64,000 nucleotides of DNA, taken from Clostridium beijerinckii HUN142 (lineage in GTDB: Bacteria; Bacillota; Clostridia; Clostridiales; Clostridiaceae). The notes under the pieces were generated by a model that was given only the letters and a program-made list of their open reading frames with translations, did not search any database and had not been told where the DNA came from. Position numbers and translations under genes: made by a program. Positions 1 through 8,004 of the stretch are shown in pieces. The stretch is from positions 1-64,000 of the forward strand of contig NZ_KK211339.1 of NCBI RefSeq assembly GCF_000621745.1, read 5' to 3'. The stretch's first letter is position 1; every line of letters starts with the position of its first letter.

Positions 1-117
1 TCAAGTTGTAATACATTAAAGAAACTGTGTGCAATTTTCAAAGAATAAGATTTCTTTGAAAATCGATTAAGTTTGATTAGCAAAATCTTAAGTTTTGAAT
101 CTTACTTAAAATAGCGT
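1..117. other. rRNA operon spacer upstream of tRNA-Asn
   Basis: AT-rich sequence just upstream of a tRNA and a 5S rRNA gene. It is most simply the spacer between 23S rRNA (outside the window) and the tRNA. No coding region is visible. Confidence 0.5.
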
Positions 118-192
<75 letters not shown>

Positions 193-195
193 AGA

Positions 196-312
196 TCTCG
201 TGATGATGGCATAGAGGTAACACTCCTTCCCATTCCGAACAGGAAAGTTAAGGTCTATAGCGCCAATGGTACTGCATGGGAGACTGTGTGGCAGAGTAGG
301 ACGTTGCGAGGT
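196..312 (+). rRNA. rrf: 5S ribosomal RNA
   Basis: About 117 nt with the conserved CCCATTCCGAACAGGAAAGTTAAG core at 229-252 and a terminal helix formed by CTCGT (197-201) and GCGAG (306-310). The ends are set from the helix and may be off by one or two bases. Confidence 0.9.
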
Positions 313-318
313 AAGCTT

Positions 319-350
319 AAAAGATAGTTATTATGACTATCTTTTTTTAT
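319..350 (+). terminator. rRNA operon terminator
   Basis: Inverted repeat AAAGATAGT / ACTATCTTT with a 7-base loop followed by a T-rich run, placed directly after 5S rRNA. Intrinsic terminator of the rRNA operon. Confidence 0.85.
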
Positions 351-569
351 TTTCTCAAATTTTGACTGAGTAATATATAAGCAATTAAGTTTGGTCTAAA
401 CTGACTAATTTAATTGGTTAGATTCATCAATATAAATTTATTATTCTATATGTGTATTGAAGATCTTGAATATTAATTAAGTTTATAGATTATCGGCAAA
501 AAGAAAAATAAAAACTGTTTATTTTGAATCTATGAAGTTAACTAATTACTAAAGTAAGACTGCAATATA

Positions 570-600
570 CTGATGCCTGTGTGCTATAATAAATGCGTAT
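570..600 (+). promoter_or_regulatory. Candidate extended -10 promoter for the thioesterase gene
   Basis: TGCTATAAT at 592-600 is an extended -10 box; a weak CTGCAA at 570-575 could serve as -35. The start codon follows about 50 bases later. The rest of the 313-652 gap is AT-rich with no gene or clear structure. Confidence 0.45.
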
Positions 601-652
601 TAATAACGATTTACAAGAAATATTATATTTATGATAAAAAGGAGTGCTTTAA

Positions 653-1066
653 TTGTATATAAGTGAAACAAAGATTGTGGTAAGATATGCAGAAACAGAT
701 AAAATGGGCATTGTTCATCATTCTAACTACTTTATTTGGTTTGAGGCAGGAAGAACTGATTTCATAAAAGGAAGTCATATAAGCTATAGTGAAATGGAGG
801 AAAATGGTATACTAATACCTTTGGCTGAAAGTAATTGCAAATATATCATAGGAGCAAAATATGAAGATGAATTGATAATAAAAACATGGGTTAAACAGCT
901 AACACCGGTTAAGGTAGAGTTTAATTACTCTGTTATCAGAGAAAATGATCAAAGAGAAATTGCTAAAGGAAGTACATTACATATTTTTCTTAACAATGAC
1001 TTTAGGATAATTAACTTAAAGAAGGTTAAGAAAGAAATATTTGATAAGTTAGAATCTTTAATATAA
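653..1066 (+). CDS. Acyl-CoA thioesterase, YbgC/FadM hotdog family
   Basis: 137 residues, the normal length of a single hotdog (4HBT) domain. The N-terminus carries the family signature ETDKMGIVHHSNY, with the catalytic Asp at residue 16 and His at 22. Such enzymes hydrolyse acyl-CoA thioesters in the cytoplasm; the substrate cannot be told from sequence. The start is TTG at 653, chosen because AAAAAGGAG lies 8 bases upstream and the first residues match the family start. It is a single gene, with its own candidate promoter and a terminator downstream. Confidence 0.85.
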   Translation: MYISETKIVVRYAETDKMGIVHHSNYFIWFEAGRTDFIKGSHISYSEMEENGILIPLAESNCKYIIGAKYEDELIIKTWVKQLTPVKVEFNYSVIRENDQREIAKGSTLHIFLNNDFRIINLKKVKKEIFDKLESLI

Positions 1067-1086
1067 AACATCTCTGGCAAATATAG

Positions 1087-1131
1087 AAGATCATATATTA
1101 AATTAAGCATTTAATATATGATCTTTGTTTT
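1087..1131. terminator. Terminator between convergent genes
   Basis: Long inverted repeat: AAGATCATATATTAAA pairs with TTTAATATATGATCTT, followed by TTGTTTT on the plus strand. It ends the thioesterase transcript and lies before the convergent flavin reductase gene, so it may act in both directions. Confidence 0.75.
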
Positions 1132-1140
1132 GGGAAAGGA

Positions 1141-1647
1141 TTATTCATTAACCAACACTTTTACTATTTCTCCAATATAGATAGTGTGATAATCTTTTTC
1201 AGGATATATTTTTTCATCGAAAGAAGAATTGTCAAAGTTTTCAGGTTTAATTTCTGTATGATACATTTTTTTGCATACAACCACCATTTTAGCTTCTTCA
1301 AAGTAAGTATTATTCTCATCAAAAATAGGAGTTAGATTTGCTTTTTCAATCTTGTTAGTATCTCTTCCAGAAAGACTTCCACAAATATTTAAAGATTTTC
1401 TATAATCTTCACTAAAGAATGATAATGTAAATGTATCATTTGAATCTACGAATTGTTTTGTGTAACGTCCAGGTCTAATGTATATAGTAGCTGAGTTTTT
1501 ACCCCAAAATACACCTAGCCCACCCCAACTTGCAGTCATAGTATTAAACTTATTTTCAGTACCAGCTGTGATTAATAACCATTCATGTCCGATGAGAGTG
1601 AATGGATTTATATTTAGATTTTTAATTTCAATTTCTTTAAACGACAT
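1141..1647 (-). CDS. Flavin reductase family protein (FMN-binding split barrel)
   Basis: 168 residues of the flavin reductase-like/FMN-binding split-barrel family. The segment TMTASWGGLGVFWGK followed by ATIYIRPGRYT is the typical FMN-contact region, and LSGRDTNKIEKA later in the chain is also characteristic. It probably binds FMN in the cytoplasm; whether it reduces free flavin or another substrate is unknown. An in-frame ATG lies five codons upstream (1662), but it sits on the ribosome site itself. GGGAGG lies 7 bases before the ATG at 1647, so that is the better start. It is transcribed alone or ahead of nothing obvious, convergent with the thioesterase. Confidence 0.85.
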   Translation of the reverse strand: MSFKEIEIKNLNINPFTLIGHEWLLITAGTENKFNTMTASWGGLGVFWGKNSATIYIRPGRYTKQFVDSNDTFTLSFFSEDYRKSLNICGSLSGRDTNKIEKANLTPIFDENNTYFEEAKMVVVCKKMYHTEIKPENFDNSSFDEKIYPEKDYHTIYIGEIVKVLVNE

Positions 1648-1752
1648 ATGTTTGCCTCCCATAAATTTTTTATTTAATAATTTATATTTATTTTAAAGCT
1701 ATTAAGATAAAAGTTCAATTACATAATTTTCAGGTTTATATAATTTATTAAA

Positions 1753-2634
1753 TCATTTTTTTAAGAAATCAATAAGTGTCTTAGCCGCTATTGAAAGATT
1801 AGTTGAATTTTTATATATCACCCCTATATACCTTGGGGGAATTTTATCTTTTAGAGGAATTTCTAAAAGAATTTTATTTTCAAGTTCATCGTTTAAAAAC
1901 TCTTTTATAACGGAAGTAATACCAAGACCTATTTTTGCACATTCAATTAAAAAATCCATATTGCTGGCCTCAATATCTGGAATAATCTTTATATCATGTC
2001 TATTAAAATATGTTTCTATATGCTCTCGTGTAGCATTAGGATTTTCAAGAAGCATAAAAGATCCATTGGCTAATGTATCATCAGCAGAATTCAAATTTAG
2101 TTTTTCTAAATAAGTACTACTTGCTACTAGGATATCTTGAATTTTACAAAGTCTTATAAAATCAAGATCAGCTTGGGTAGAAGTGGTACCAATAATGCCT
2201 AAATCTAATTTTTCTTCTTGAACTAATTTTATTGTATCTAATGTAGGTTTATTTATTATTTTAGTCTTAAAATAAGGATATTCTTTTATAAATTCACGAA
2301 ACCTAGGTAAAAAATAGTTTTTTCCGATGGTTGTACTTACACCTAAATTAATTGTACCAGCTTCTTTATTTTTTAGCTTTTCCAAAATATTTTCGCCAAG
2401 CCTAAGATCTTCAAAAGCATCTTTTATGTGATCAAATAATATTTTTCCTTCTGGTGTTAATGCTACACCTTTTGAACTCCTTGAAAATAAGGTTACATTA
2501 AAAGAATTCTCTAATGTTTTAATTGATTTACTTACTGCAGGCTGTGAAACAAAAAGAATTTCAGCGGCACGAGATATATTATTACATTTAGCAACTGTAA
2601 AAAAGACTTTATAGAGATTTAAATCAAAAATCAT
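1753..2634 (-). CDS. LysR-family transcriptional regulator
   Basis: 293 residues, standard LysR length. The N-terminal winged helix-turn-helix (about residues 5-64) has the typical NISRAAEILFVSQPAVSKSI recognition region, followed by a linker and a two-lobed effector domain. The start is ATG at 2634 because AGGAG lies 7 bases upstream; an upstream ATG at 2661 has no ribosome site. It is divergent from the PanE-like reductase at 2768, and LysR proteins often control the divergent neighbour, which is inference here. The effector is unknown. Confidence 0.9.
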   Translation of the reverse strand: MIFDLNLYKVFFTVAKCNNISRAAEILFVSQPAVSKSIKTLENSFNVTLFSRSSKGVALTPEGKILFDHIKDAFEDLRLGENILEKLKNKEAGTINLGVSTTIGKNYFLPRFREFIKEYPYFKTKIINKPTLDTIKLVQEEKLDLGIIGTTSTQADLDFIRLCKIQDILVASSTYLEKLNLNSADDTLANGSFMLLENPNATREHIETYFNRHDIKIIPDIEASNMDFLIECAKIGLGITSVIKEFLNDELENKILLEIPLKDKIPPRYIGVIYKNSTNLSIAAKTLIDFLKK

Positions 2635-2767
2635 AGTATAACTCCTAATTATAGTATTCATAACTAATATATATTTTTATTATACATTAAGACAAGCTAA
2701 AATAGTAATAAGCTAAGTAAAATATTTAATTTTATATTAAAAATATAAAAGGAAGGAAGAATAGATT

Positions 2768-3691
2768 ATGAAGATTGGAATAATTGGAATGGGAGCGATA
2801 GGTGGATATATTGCTGCTATGCTTTGTAGAAGTAAGGAAAATGTTTATGTTGTAGCATATGGAAAAACATTAAGCAAAATAAAGACTGATGGAATATCAC
2901 TAGAAAGTGAAATAAATGGGAAGTTTACTGTTTTTCCTACTCTTGTAACAGATAATTCAGAGGAAATTGGCATTGTGGACATTATCTTTGTTTGCGTAAA
3001 AGGATATTCTTTAAAGGCAGCTGCAAAAGCAATTTCACCTATGATTGATGAACATACTTTAATTATTCCTATAATTAATGGAGTGGATGCAGGAGGCAAG
3101 TTATATTCTTATCTAAGAAAAGGAAAAGTAACAGATGCTATTATGTCAATTAATTCTAAAATTGAAACTAATGGAGTTATTAAGCATACTAGTCAAAATA
3201 CTAGAATATTTATATCATCTAATAAAAAACGTCCTATTTATAAGAGGCATTTGGAACGGATTTATAATGTTTTAACTAAATCAAACATTTTATGTGAAGT
3301 GAGAAAAGATGCAGAAATTTTTGCATGGAATAATTACGTATTTAATTGTGCGTTTAATGTAACTGATTCATATTATGATGTGAAAGTAAAGGGAATACTG
3401 GAAGATAAAATGAAGTTTGAAACTTTTTGTAATGTGGCAAAGGAATGTGAAGAAGTTGCTAGAACTAAGGGAATCAATCTTCCTCCTAATATTTATGATA
3501 ATGCAATTAATACACTAAAAAGTTTATCCCAAAAAAGTATAAGTTCTATGCATAGAGACGTTGTGTCAGGGAAAAGATTTGAGCTTGAATTATTTTGCGG
3601 TGATTTATGTCGTATGGGAAAAGATCTAGGAGTTCCAACTCCTTATACTAAAAAGGCTTATGAAAAGCTAAGAATTTTACAACCTATGTAA
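2768..3691 (+). CDS. Ketopantoate reductase family protein (PanE/ApbA-like)
   Basis: 307 residues. The N-terminus is an NADP-binding Rossmann fold with GMGAIGGYIAAML at residues 7-19. Then come the family hinge IINGVDA and a helical ApbA_C domain containing SSMHRDVVSGKRFELE, which matches the conserved SSMxxDxxxGRxxE motif. The classical reaction is NADPH reduction of 2-dehydropantoate to pantoate for coenzyme A synthesis. No pan genes are nearby and clostridia often hold several paralogues, so the true substrate is uncertain. It is divergent from the LysR gene; the ribosome site GGAAGGA precedes the ATG. Confidence 0.85.
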   Translation: MKIGIIGMGAIGGYIAAMLCRSKENVYVVAYGKTLSKIKTDGISLESEINGKFTVFPTLVTDNSEEIGIVDIIFVCVKGYSLKAAAKAISPMIDEHTLIIPIINGVDAGGKLYSYLRKGKVTDAIMSINSKIETNGVIKHTSQNTRIFISSNKKRPIYKRHLERIYNVLTKSNILCEVRKDAEIFAWNNYVFNCAFNVTDSYYDVKVKGILEDKMKFETFCNVAKECEEVARTKGINLPPNIYDNAINTLKSLSQKSISSMHRDVVSGKRFELELFCGDLCRMGKDLGVPTPYTKKAYEKLRILQPM

Positions 3692-3874
3692 TAAGATATT
3701 TAGAGTAATATATAATTCCCATGCAGGCACGTTCTTAAATAATTCATTTATGAATTATAAAATATGATTATTTAGTAGCAAATAATATTGATCTTTAAAT
3801 ACTCACTAGTATGTTATAATATTAGCAGCTATAATATTATATTATTTTGAATTGTTTATGGAGGTGAATTTTTA

Positions 3875-3916
3875 GTGCAATTTAATTCTTGCACTAAGAT
3901 GTATTATGGATTATAA
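3875..3916 (+). CDS. Possible 13-codon leader peptide coupled to the SDR gene
   Basis: The strong ribosome site GGAGGTG at 3860-3866 is about 40 bases from the ATG of the SDR gene. It is well placed for a GTG at 3875, which opens a 13-codon frame (VQFNSCTKMYYGL) ending in TAA at 3914-3916, just inside the SDR gene. The leader also contains a hairpin, GTGCAA (3875-3880) with TTGCAC (3889-3894). The SDR start may be translationally coupled, or the hairpin may bring the ribosome site closer. Expression is not proven. Confidence 0.35.
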   Translation: MQFNSCTKMYYGL

Positions 3917-4694
3917 AAATAAAGTATGCATAATTACTGGAGGAGCTTTAGGGATAGGAAGATGTTTGACAAGAGAATTTTCCAATGTTGGTGCGAAAGT
4001 TATGTTCATAGATAAAGATAAAGAGGCAGGGAACGAGAACTTAGAATATATAAAAAGTAAAGGTGGAGAAGTTGACTTTTTTCTAGGCGATATTGCAGAA
4101 GAGGATACTTTATATAAATTTGCAGACTTTATAATAAAAAAATATACACATATAGATTATCTCATTAATAATGCTTGTATTAATAAAAAAGGAATTATTT
4201 CTAAATGTTCGTATAAAGATTTTAATTATGTGCTTAAAGTTGGTGTAACTGCACCATATATATTAACACAATTACTTATGAATAATTTTAACAAAAATGG
4301 AGCAATTGTAAATATTTCATCTACTAGAGCTTATATGTCACAATCTGATACAGAGAGTTATACAGCAGCCAAAGGAGGGATTTTGGCATTAACCCATGGA
4401 CTTTCAGTTAGTCTTTCTAATAAGATCAGAGTAAATTCAATTAGCCCAGGTTGGATTGATACAGGTGCTTATTATGATGAGGACTATATACCAAAGTATA
4501 GTGAAAATGACTTATTGCAACATCCATCAGGTAGAATAGGGAATCCCAAAGATATTGCGAGAGCAGCTATGTTTTTATGTAATGAGAATAACAGCTTTAT
4601 TAATGGAGAAAATATTAATGTAGATGGTGGAATGACGAAACTTATGATATATAACGATGATAATGGGTGGAGATATGATAACACTAACTATTAA
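3906..4694 (+). CDS. SDR family oxidoreductase
   Basis: 262 residues, a classical short-chain dehydrogenase/reductase. The cofactor motif TGGALGIG is at residues 11-18, followed by NNACI and the catalytic set Ser (VNISSTRAY), Tyr and Lys (YTAAKGG). The C-terminus has the usual NVDGGM. It is a cytoplasmic NAD(P)(H)-dependent enzyme of unknown substrate. The start is the ATG at 3906, which gives the standard family start, but its ribosome site is oddly distant. It looks monocistronic, closed by a terminator at 4719. Confidence 0.9.
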   Translation: MDYKNKVCIITGGALGIGRCLTREFSNVGAKVMFIDKDKEAGNENLEYIKSKGGEVDFFLGDIAEEDTLYKFADFIIKKYTHIDYLINNACINKKGIISKCSYKDFNYVLKVGVTAPYILTQLLMNNFNKNGAIVNISSTRAYMSQSDTESYTAAKGGILALTHGLSVSLSNKIRVNSISPGWIDTGAYYDEDYIPKYSENDLLQHPSGRIGNPKDIARAAMFLCNENNSFINGENINVDGGMTKLMIYNDDNGWRYDNTNY

Positions 4695-4718
4695 TTAATA
4701 TGTTATAAAAATATTTTA

Positions 4719-4767
4719 AATCTTATGTATATAGAGATTATTTCCTATATTCATAAGATTTTTTTTT
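4719..4767 (+). terminator. Terminator after the SDR gene
   Basis: Inverted repeat AATCTTATGTATATAG with CTATATTCATAAGATT followed by eight T. Intrinsic terminator. Confidence 0.85.
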
Positions 4768-4855
4768 CGGATTTACATATTTATAATTAGGTGCTGGAAT
4801 AAACTTCAAATATAAAACATAGTATAAAGTAGAGTAACTAAAGGAGGAATAAGAG

Positions 4856-5488
4856 ATGAATTTTTTACTTACTAAGCTAAATGATACTTTTAGGGATAAG
4901 AAAGCCTATTTTTTCATTGTACTGATAATGTTTTGTTTAGGAATATCTTTTGGGCTTTATACTGTTAAATATATGGGGGAATCAGATAAAACGGATTTAA
5001 CAAATTATTTTTTTAGTTTTACTAATTCTATAGGTAGTCACCCTATTAATTATGGAAATTTATTATTCGAGGTTATAAAGAAAAATATACTAATTATTAT
5101 ACCTATATTTATATTAGGTTTAACTTTTTTTGGCGCTCCTGTAATATTAATTTTGGACTTGTTAAAAGGTTTTACATTAGGGTATACTTTTTCTTTTATG
5201 ATAACTACTTTTCAAGGAAAAGGGATTGGACTAGCCTTAATATCTATTGTTCCTCAGAATTTAATATATATTCCATGTTTCATAGCATTAAGTGTTATTA
5301 GTTTATCTATGTCTACAGAAAGGTTTAAGGGAAGATTTTTCAAACATGGAAAGATAAAAGATCCTTTTTTAGATGGTGTATTAAATAAATTAATTGTCAT
5401 CCTAATATTATTTACAATAGGTATATTAATTGAAACTTATATATCACCATCTTTGATAAGATTTGTGGCTAATAAATTCTATTTATAA
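4856..5488 (+). CDS. spoIIM: Stage II sporulation protein M
   Basis: 210 residues, all membrane protein. Hydrophobic segments lie near residues 17-37, 73-103, 108-130, 137-160 and 180-200, as in the SpoIIM/DUF95 family. SpoIIM works with SpoIID and SpoIIP in the peptidoglycan-remodelling complex that drives engulfment of the forespore. The ribosome site AAAGGAGG precedes the ATG. A recombinase-like gene follows 82 bases downstream; spoIIM next to xerD is a common clostridial order. It shows that the host sporulates. Confidence 0.9.
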   Translation: MNFLLTKLNDTFRDKKAYFFIVLIMFCLGISFGLYTVKYMGESDKTDLTNYFFSFTNSIGSHPINYGNLLFEVIKKNILIIIPIFILGLTFFGAPVILILDLLKGFTLGYTFSFMITTFQGKGIGLALISIVPQNLIYIPCFIALSVISLSMSTERFKGRFFKHGKIKDPFLDGVLNKLIVILILFTIGILIETYISPSLIRFVANKFYL

Positions 5489-5570
5489 AACAAAAGATGA
5501 TTTTAGATAAGGAAAGAAAAATGACGATTTGGTCGAATGCTAATCATAATCAATGGTATAGGAGTTAATA

Positions 5571-6449
5571 ATGATAAATAGTATAAATAATTATAAAAAT
5601 TATTTGTTTGAGAGTGGTAAAAGTGAGAATACTATATATGCATATGTAACAGATGTTAGTCTCTATTTAAAATTCTTAAATAGAAAAAAGATAGACTTAT
5701 ATGAAAGTGATAAATCAACGGTTATGTCATATATACAAAATCTCACTAATCAAGGAAAATCAGAAAGATCTATAAATAGAATAGTTATAAGTCTAAGGAA
5801 TTTCTATTCATATTTGAAAAGTGAAACTTTAATTAAGGAAGTTCCTAAAATTGAATATAAGAGTTCAAAAAATAATAGAAAATTGCCACAAATTTTGACC
5901 ATTGAAGAAGTAGATAAGATAATTAGAATAGTGGAAAAAGACTGCTCAAAAGGAATTCGTGATAATGCATTGTTAGAGTTAATGTACGCTACTGGAATGA
6001 AAGTTTCAGAACTTATTGGATTAAATGTAGATGATATTAATCTTGATTTAAATTTTGTAAAATGTACAGATAACAAGCATTATGAAAGGCTTATTCCTAT
6101 AGGAAGAAGCGCTTGTAAAGCATTAACAGAATATTTAAGCATAAGATATAAGATTGCACAATGTGGTGTGACTAATCTTTTTGTAAATCTAAATGGGAAT
6201 AAGCTCACAAGACAGGGTATCTGGAGAATTGTTAAAGAATACTCTAGAAAAGCTGGTATAGATAAAGACGTTAATTTAAACACTTTCAGACATTCATTTG
6301 CTGTTCATCTTCTTCAAAATGGGGCGAATGTTAGGGCTGTTCAGAAGTTACTCGGTAATCAGGTATTAACATATATGGATACGTATTATGAGATAATCAA
6401 TAATGACAAAATAAACTATATATACATGCATACTCATCCAAGAGCTTGA
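5571..6449 (+). CDS. XerD-like tyrosine recombinase with degenerate active site
   Basis: 292 residues with the XerC/XerD architecture: an N-terminal SAM-like core-binding domain (about 1-85) and a C-terminal catalytic domain. Aligned by eye with XerD, the nucleophile Tyr272 and Arg240 are kept. The first catalytic Arg is Lys144 (GMKVSE in place of GLRVSE), the HxxR His is Asn237, the LLGH His is Asn263, and the beta-hairpin GKGNK is replaced by TDNKH. Spacing is preserved, so this is not a frameshift. It may be a DNA-binding paralogue with weak or no recombinase activity. The neighbour spoIIM is the usual partner of clostridial xerD, arguing against a phage integrase. Confidence 0.8.
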   Translation: MINSINNYKNYLFESGKSENTIYAYVTDVSLYLKFLNRKKIDLYESDKSTVMSYIQNLTNQGKSERSINRIVISLRNFYSYLKSETLIKEVPKIEYKSSKNNRKLPQILTIEEVDKIIRIVEKDCSKGIRDNALLELMYATGMKVSELIGLNVDDINLDLNFVKCTDNKHYERLIPIGRSACKALTEYLSIRYKIAQCGVTNLFVNLNGNKLTRQGIWRIVKEYSRKAGIDKDVNLNTFRHSFAVHLLQNGANVRAVQKLLGNQVLTYMDTYYEIINNDKINYIYMHTHPRA

Positions 6450-6489
6450 TGAGAATAGTTATTTGTATAAGAAATTAATTAAAAATATT

Positions 6490-6544
6490 ACGGGAGTTTC
6501 TACCCGTTTGCCACCACTTATCAAATTGGTGGCAAGTTTTATTT
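6490..6544 (+). terminator. Double hairpin terminator after the recombinase gene
   Basis: A small hairpin ACGGG/CCCGT at 6490-6507 is followed by a strong one, TTGCCACCA (6508-6516) with TGGTGGCAA (6527-6535), then GTTTTATTT. The second is a plausible intrinsic terminator. Confidence 0.7.
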
Positions 6545-6620
6545 AAGACTGAATTTTTATATTTATAGATTAATACGTATTTATTAAAATTTTCAGGAGG
6601 AATATTCCAACTTTTGTATA

Positions 6621-6750
6621 ATTAACTATATAAGAGGAGGCGATATTTATGGTCAAAAAGGAAAGGTGCATATGGATAGCGTAGCCTTTATAGACAATTA
6701 GCTGTATAAGAGGAGAAAGCTTTATATACAATTAGTTATATAAGAGGAGG
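6621..6750 (+). repeat. Three copies of a ribosome-binding-site repeat, with a micro-ORF
   Basis: Imperfect copies of CAATTAGTTATATAAGAGGAGG occur at 6619-6640, 6695-6715 and 6729-6750, each carrying an AGAGGAG ribosome site. The first precedes an 11-codon frame (ATG 6649 to TAG 6684). The second has no start codon at the right distance. The third serves the zinc-ribbon gene at 6758. They look like duplications of a translation start region. Confidence 0.7.
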
Positions 6751-6757
6751 AAGGGTA

Positions 6758-6991
6758 ATGTTATTAAGTTCAATACAGAAATGCTCTAAGTGTGATATAA
6801 GTTTTGCGTGGGAATACACAACTCCAGAAACAGAAAGAGTATTGAATTTTGAAGGAGAGACTACATCAATAGCTAGCGCTAAACTGGTAAGTGCTGAAGA
6901 GGGAAAATATGATATTAAAGTGAAATGTCCTAAATGTAAAGCTTTAAATAAGTTTTATATTATTGTGCCAAGGTATAATGATAAGAAATGA
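6758..6991 (+). CDS. Small zinc-ribbon protein, function unknown
   Basis: 77 residues with two CxxC pairs, KCSKCD near residue 9 and KCPKCKA near residue 60, which could bind one zinc ion as a zinc ribbon. No further family is recognised. The ribosome site AGAGGAGGAAGG is strong and ends a set of three duplicated ribosome-site repeats. A terminator follows at 7012. There is no operon partner. Confidence 0.65.
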   Translation: MLLSSIQKCSKCDISFAWEYTTPETERVLNFEGETTSIASAKLVSAEEGKYDIKVKCPKCKALNKFYIIVPRYNDKK

Positions 6992-7011
6992 TATATAGAT
7001 TATACTTAACT

Positions 7012-7038
7012 AAGAACTCTAGAAATAGGGTTCTTTTT
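7012..7038 (+). terminator. Terminator after the zinc-ribbon gene
   Basis: AAGAACTCT pairs with AGGGTTCTT around a short loop, then TTTT. The following stretch to 7312 is AT-rich with nothing else that I can identify. Confidence 0.7.
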
Positions 7039-7312
7039 GGTGTGATAAAAGTTGATAGCAAACTTAGAGTGATATAAGGAAATTATAAAAGGAACTTAAT
7101 AATTAATATTATAGATCATTGTGATTATATGTAATTAGTGGTATAATCTCAAAAGTAATTCCAATTAATAAGAGATTGAGGTACTTTTCTGAAATTTAAT
7201 TAAATTCACAATATATTAAGAAGCATGCACAATTACAAGCATAGCAATAGTTATTTCAAAATATATTTAGAGAAAGTATGAATTTTATTGTGAATATATA
7301 TAAGCAGGTGGG

Positions 7313-7480
7313 ATGATGGATGATAAAGAAATTGATGATATGTTTTTTCGAATTTACGATTACGAATGGCTGAATAATGAATATAAAGAAGCAGCTAGAA
7401 AGTCATCAGCGTATATTGGGTTTAGACTATATATAAAGCTTAAAACGTTTATTAATGCAGCATTAAATATAAAAAGATAG
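7313..7480 (+). CDS. Small hypothetical protein
   Basis: 55 residues starting MMDDKEIDDMFFRIYDYEW and ending in a basic LNIKR tail. It is acidic at the N-terminus and probably alpha-helical, with no recognised domain. Starts at 7313 or 7316 follow CAGGTGGG, a moderate ribosome site placed very close. A strong terminator follows at 7544, which supports a transcribed unit. The function is unknown. Confidence 0.45.
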   Translation: MMDDKEIDDMFFRIYDYEWLNNEYKEAARKSSAYIGFRLYIKLKTFINAALNIKR

Positions 7481-7543
7481 TATTTATTATATTTAAAGTT
7501 AAATTGGAATAATGTTAGAGAATTATTATCTAAAACTATAAAA

Positions 7544-7595
7544 AACAAAGAGCAACATACATAGGGGTAATATGAATGTTGCTCTTTGTTTTTAT
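7544..7595 (+). terminator. Strong intrinsic terminator
   Basis: A perfect 15-bp stem, AACAAAGAGCAACAT (7544-7558) with ATGTTGCTCTTTGTT (7576-7590), followed by TTTTT. Confidence 0.9.
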
Positions 7596-7931
7596 ATTAT
7601 AGGGTAAATATTTATGAAAAAAAGATTTTATTAACTTTATGTACTTATTTTAATATATCATTGTGTCAGTATGATGACAGACTTAATAAATTATTTTTGG
7701 TTATTTTAAAGTAATATGGAATTAAAATACTGATTGATAATTGTATGGTACATGCTAAATTAGTAGATACTATTAGTAACATATATTAAAGCTTGTAAAT
7801 AGCTAAGTCAGTATAAGGAATGTCGTATATTGTAGTAAATTAGTTTTTGTAGAAAGACATACAATAAAACGACAAATAATGTATAGATTATTACAAAAAA
7901 ATTACATATTTTTATTTAAGTCGAACTTCTA

Positions 7932-7960
7932 TACAATAAGCAAAATAAATGTGATATACT
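7932..7960 (+). promoter_or_regulatory. Candidate promoter of the deacetylase gene
   Basis: TGATATACT at 7952-7960 is an extended -10 box; a weak TACAAT lies 17 bases upstream. The start codon is 45 bases downstream. The rest of the 7596-8004 gap is AT-rich with no gene seen. Confidence 0.4.
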
Positions 7961-8004
7961 GATACATGATATAAATTAATCTAGCTATAGGGGGAAATAA
8001 ATAT

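Noticed and set aside
5571..6449. The XerD-like gene as a phage or element integrase marking an integrated element.
   Set aside because: No att-like repeats, phage genes or tRNA next to it, and spoIIM-xerD is a usual clostridial gene order.
6489..6540. GTTTCTACC at 6497-6505 looks like the J2/3 core of a purine riboswitch.
   Set aside because: No GATATGG-type loop 2, no P1 helix and no CCGTAAA-type loop 3 around it; the place is downstream of a recombinase gene with no purine gene after it. It is part of two terminator-like hairpins.
7360..7548. 62-codon frame on the minus strand.
   Set aside because: Antisense to the 55-residue plus-strand frame and running into the terminator region; low-complexity composition and no ribosome site.
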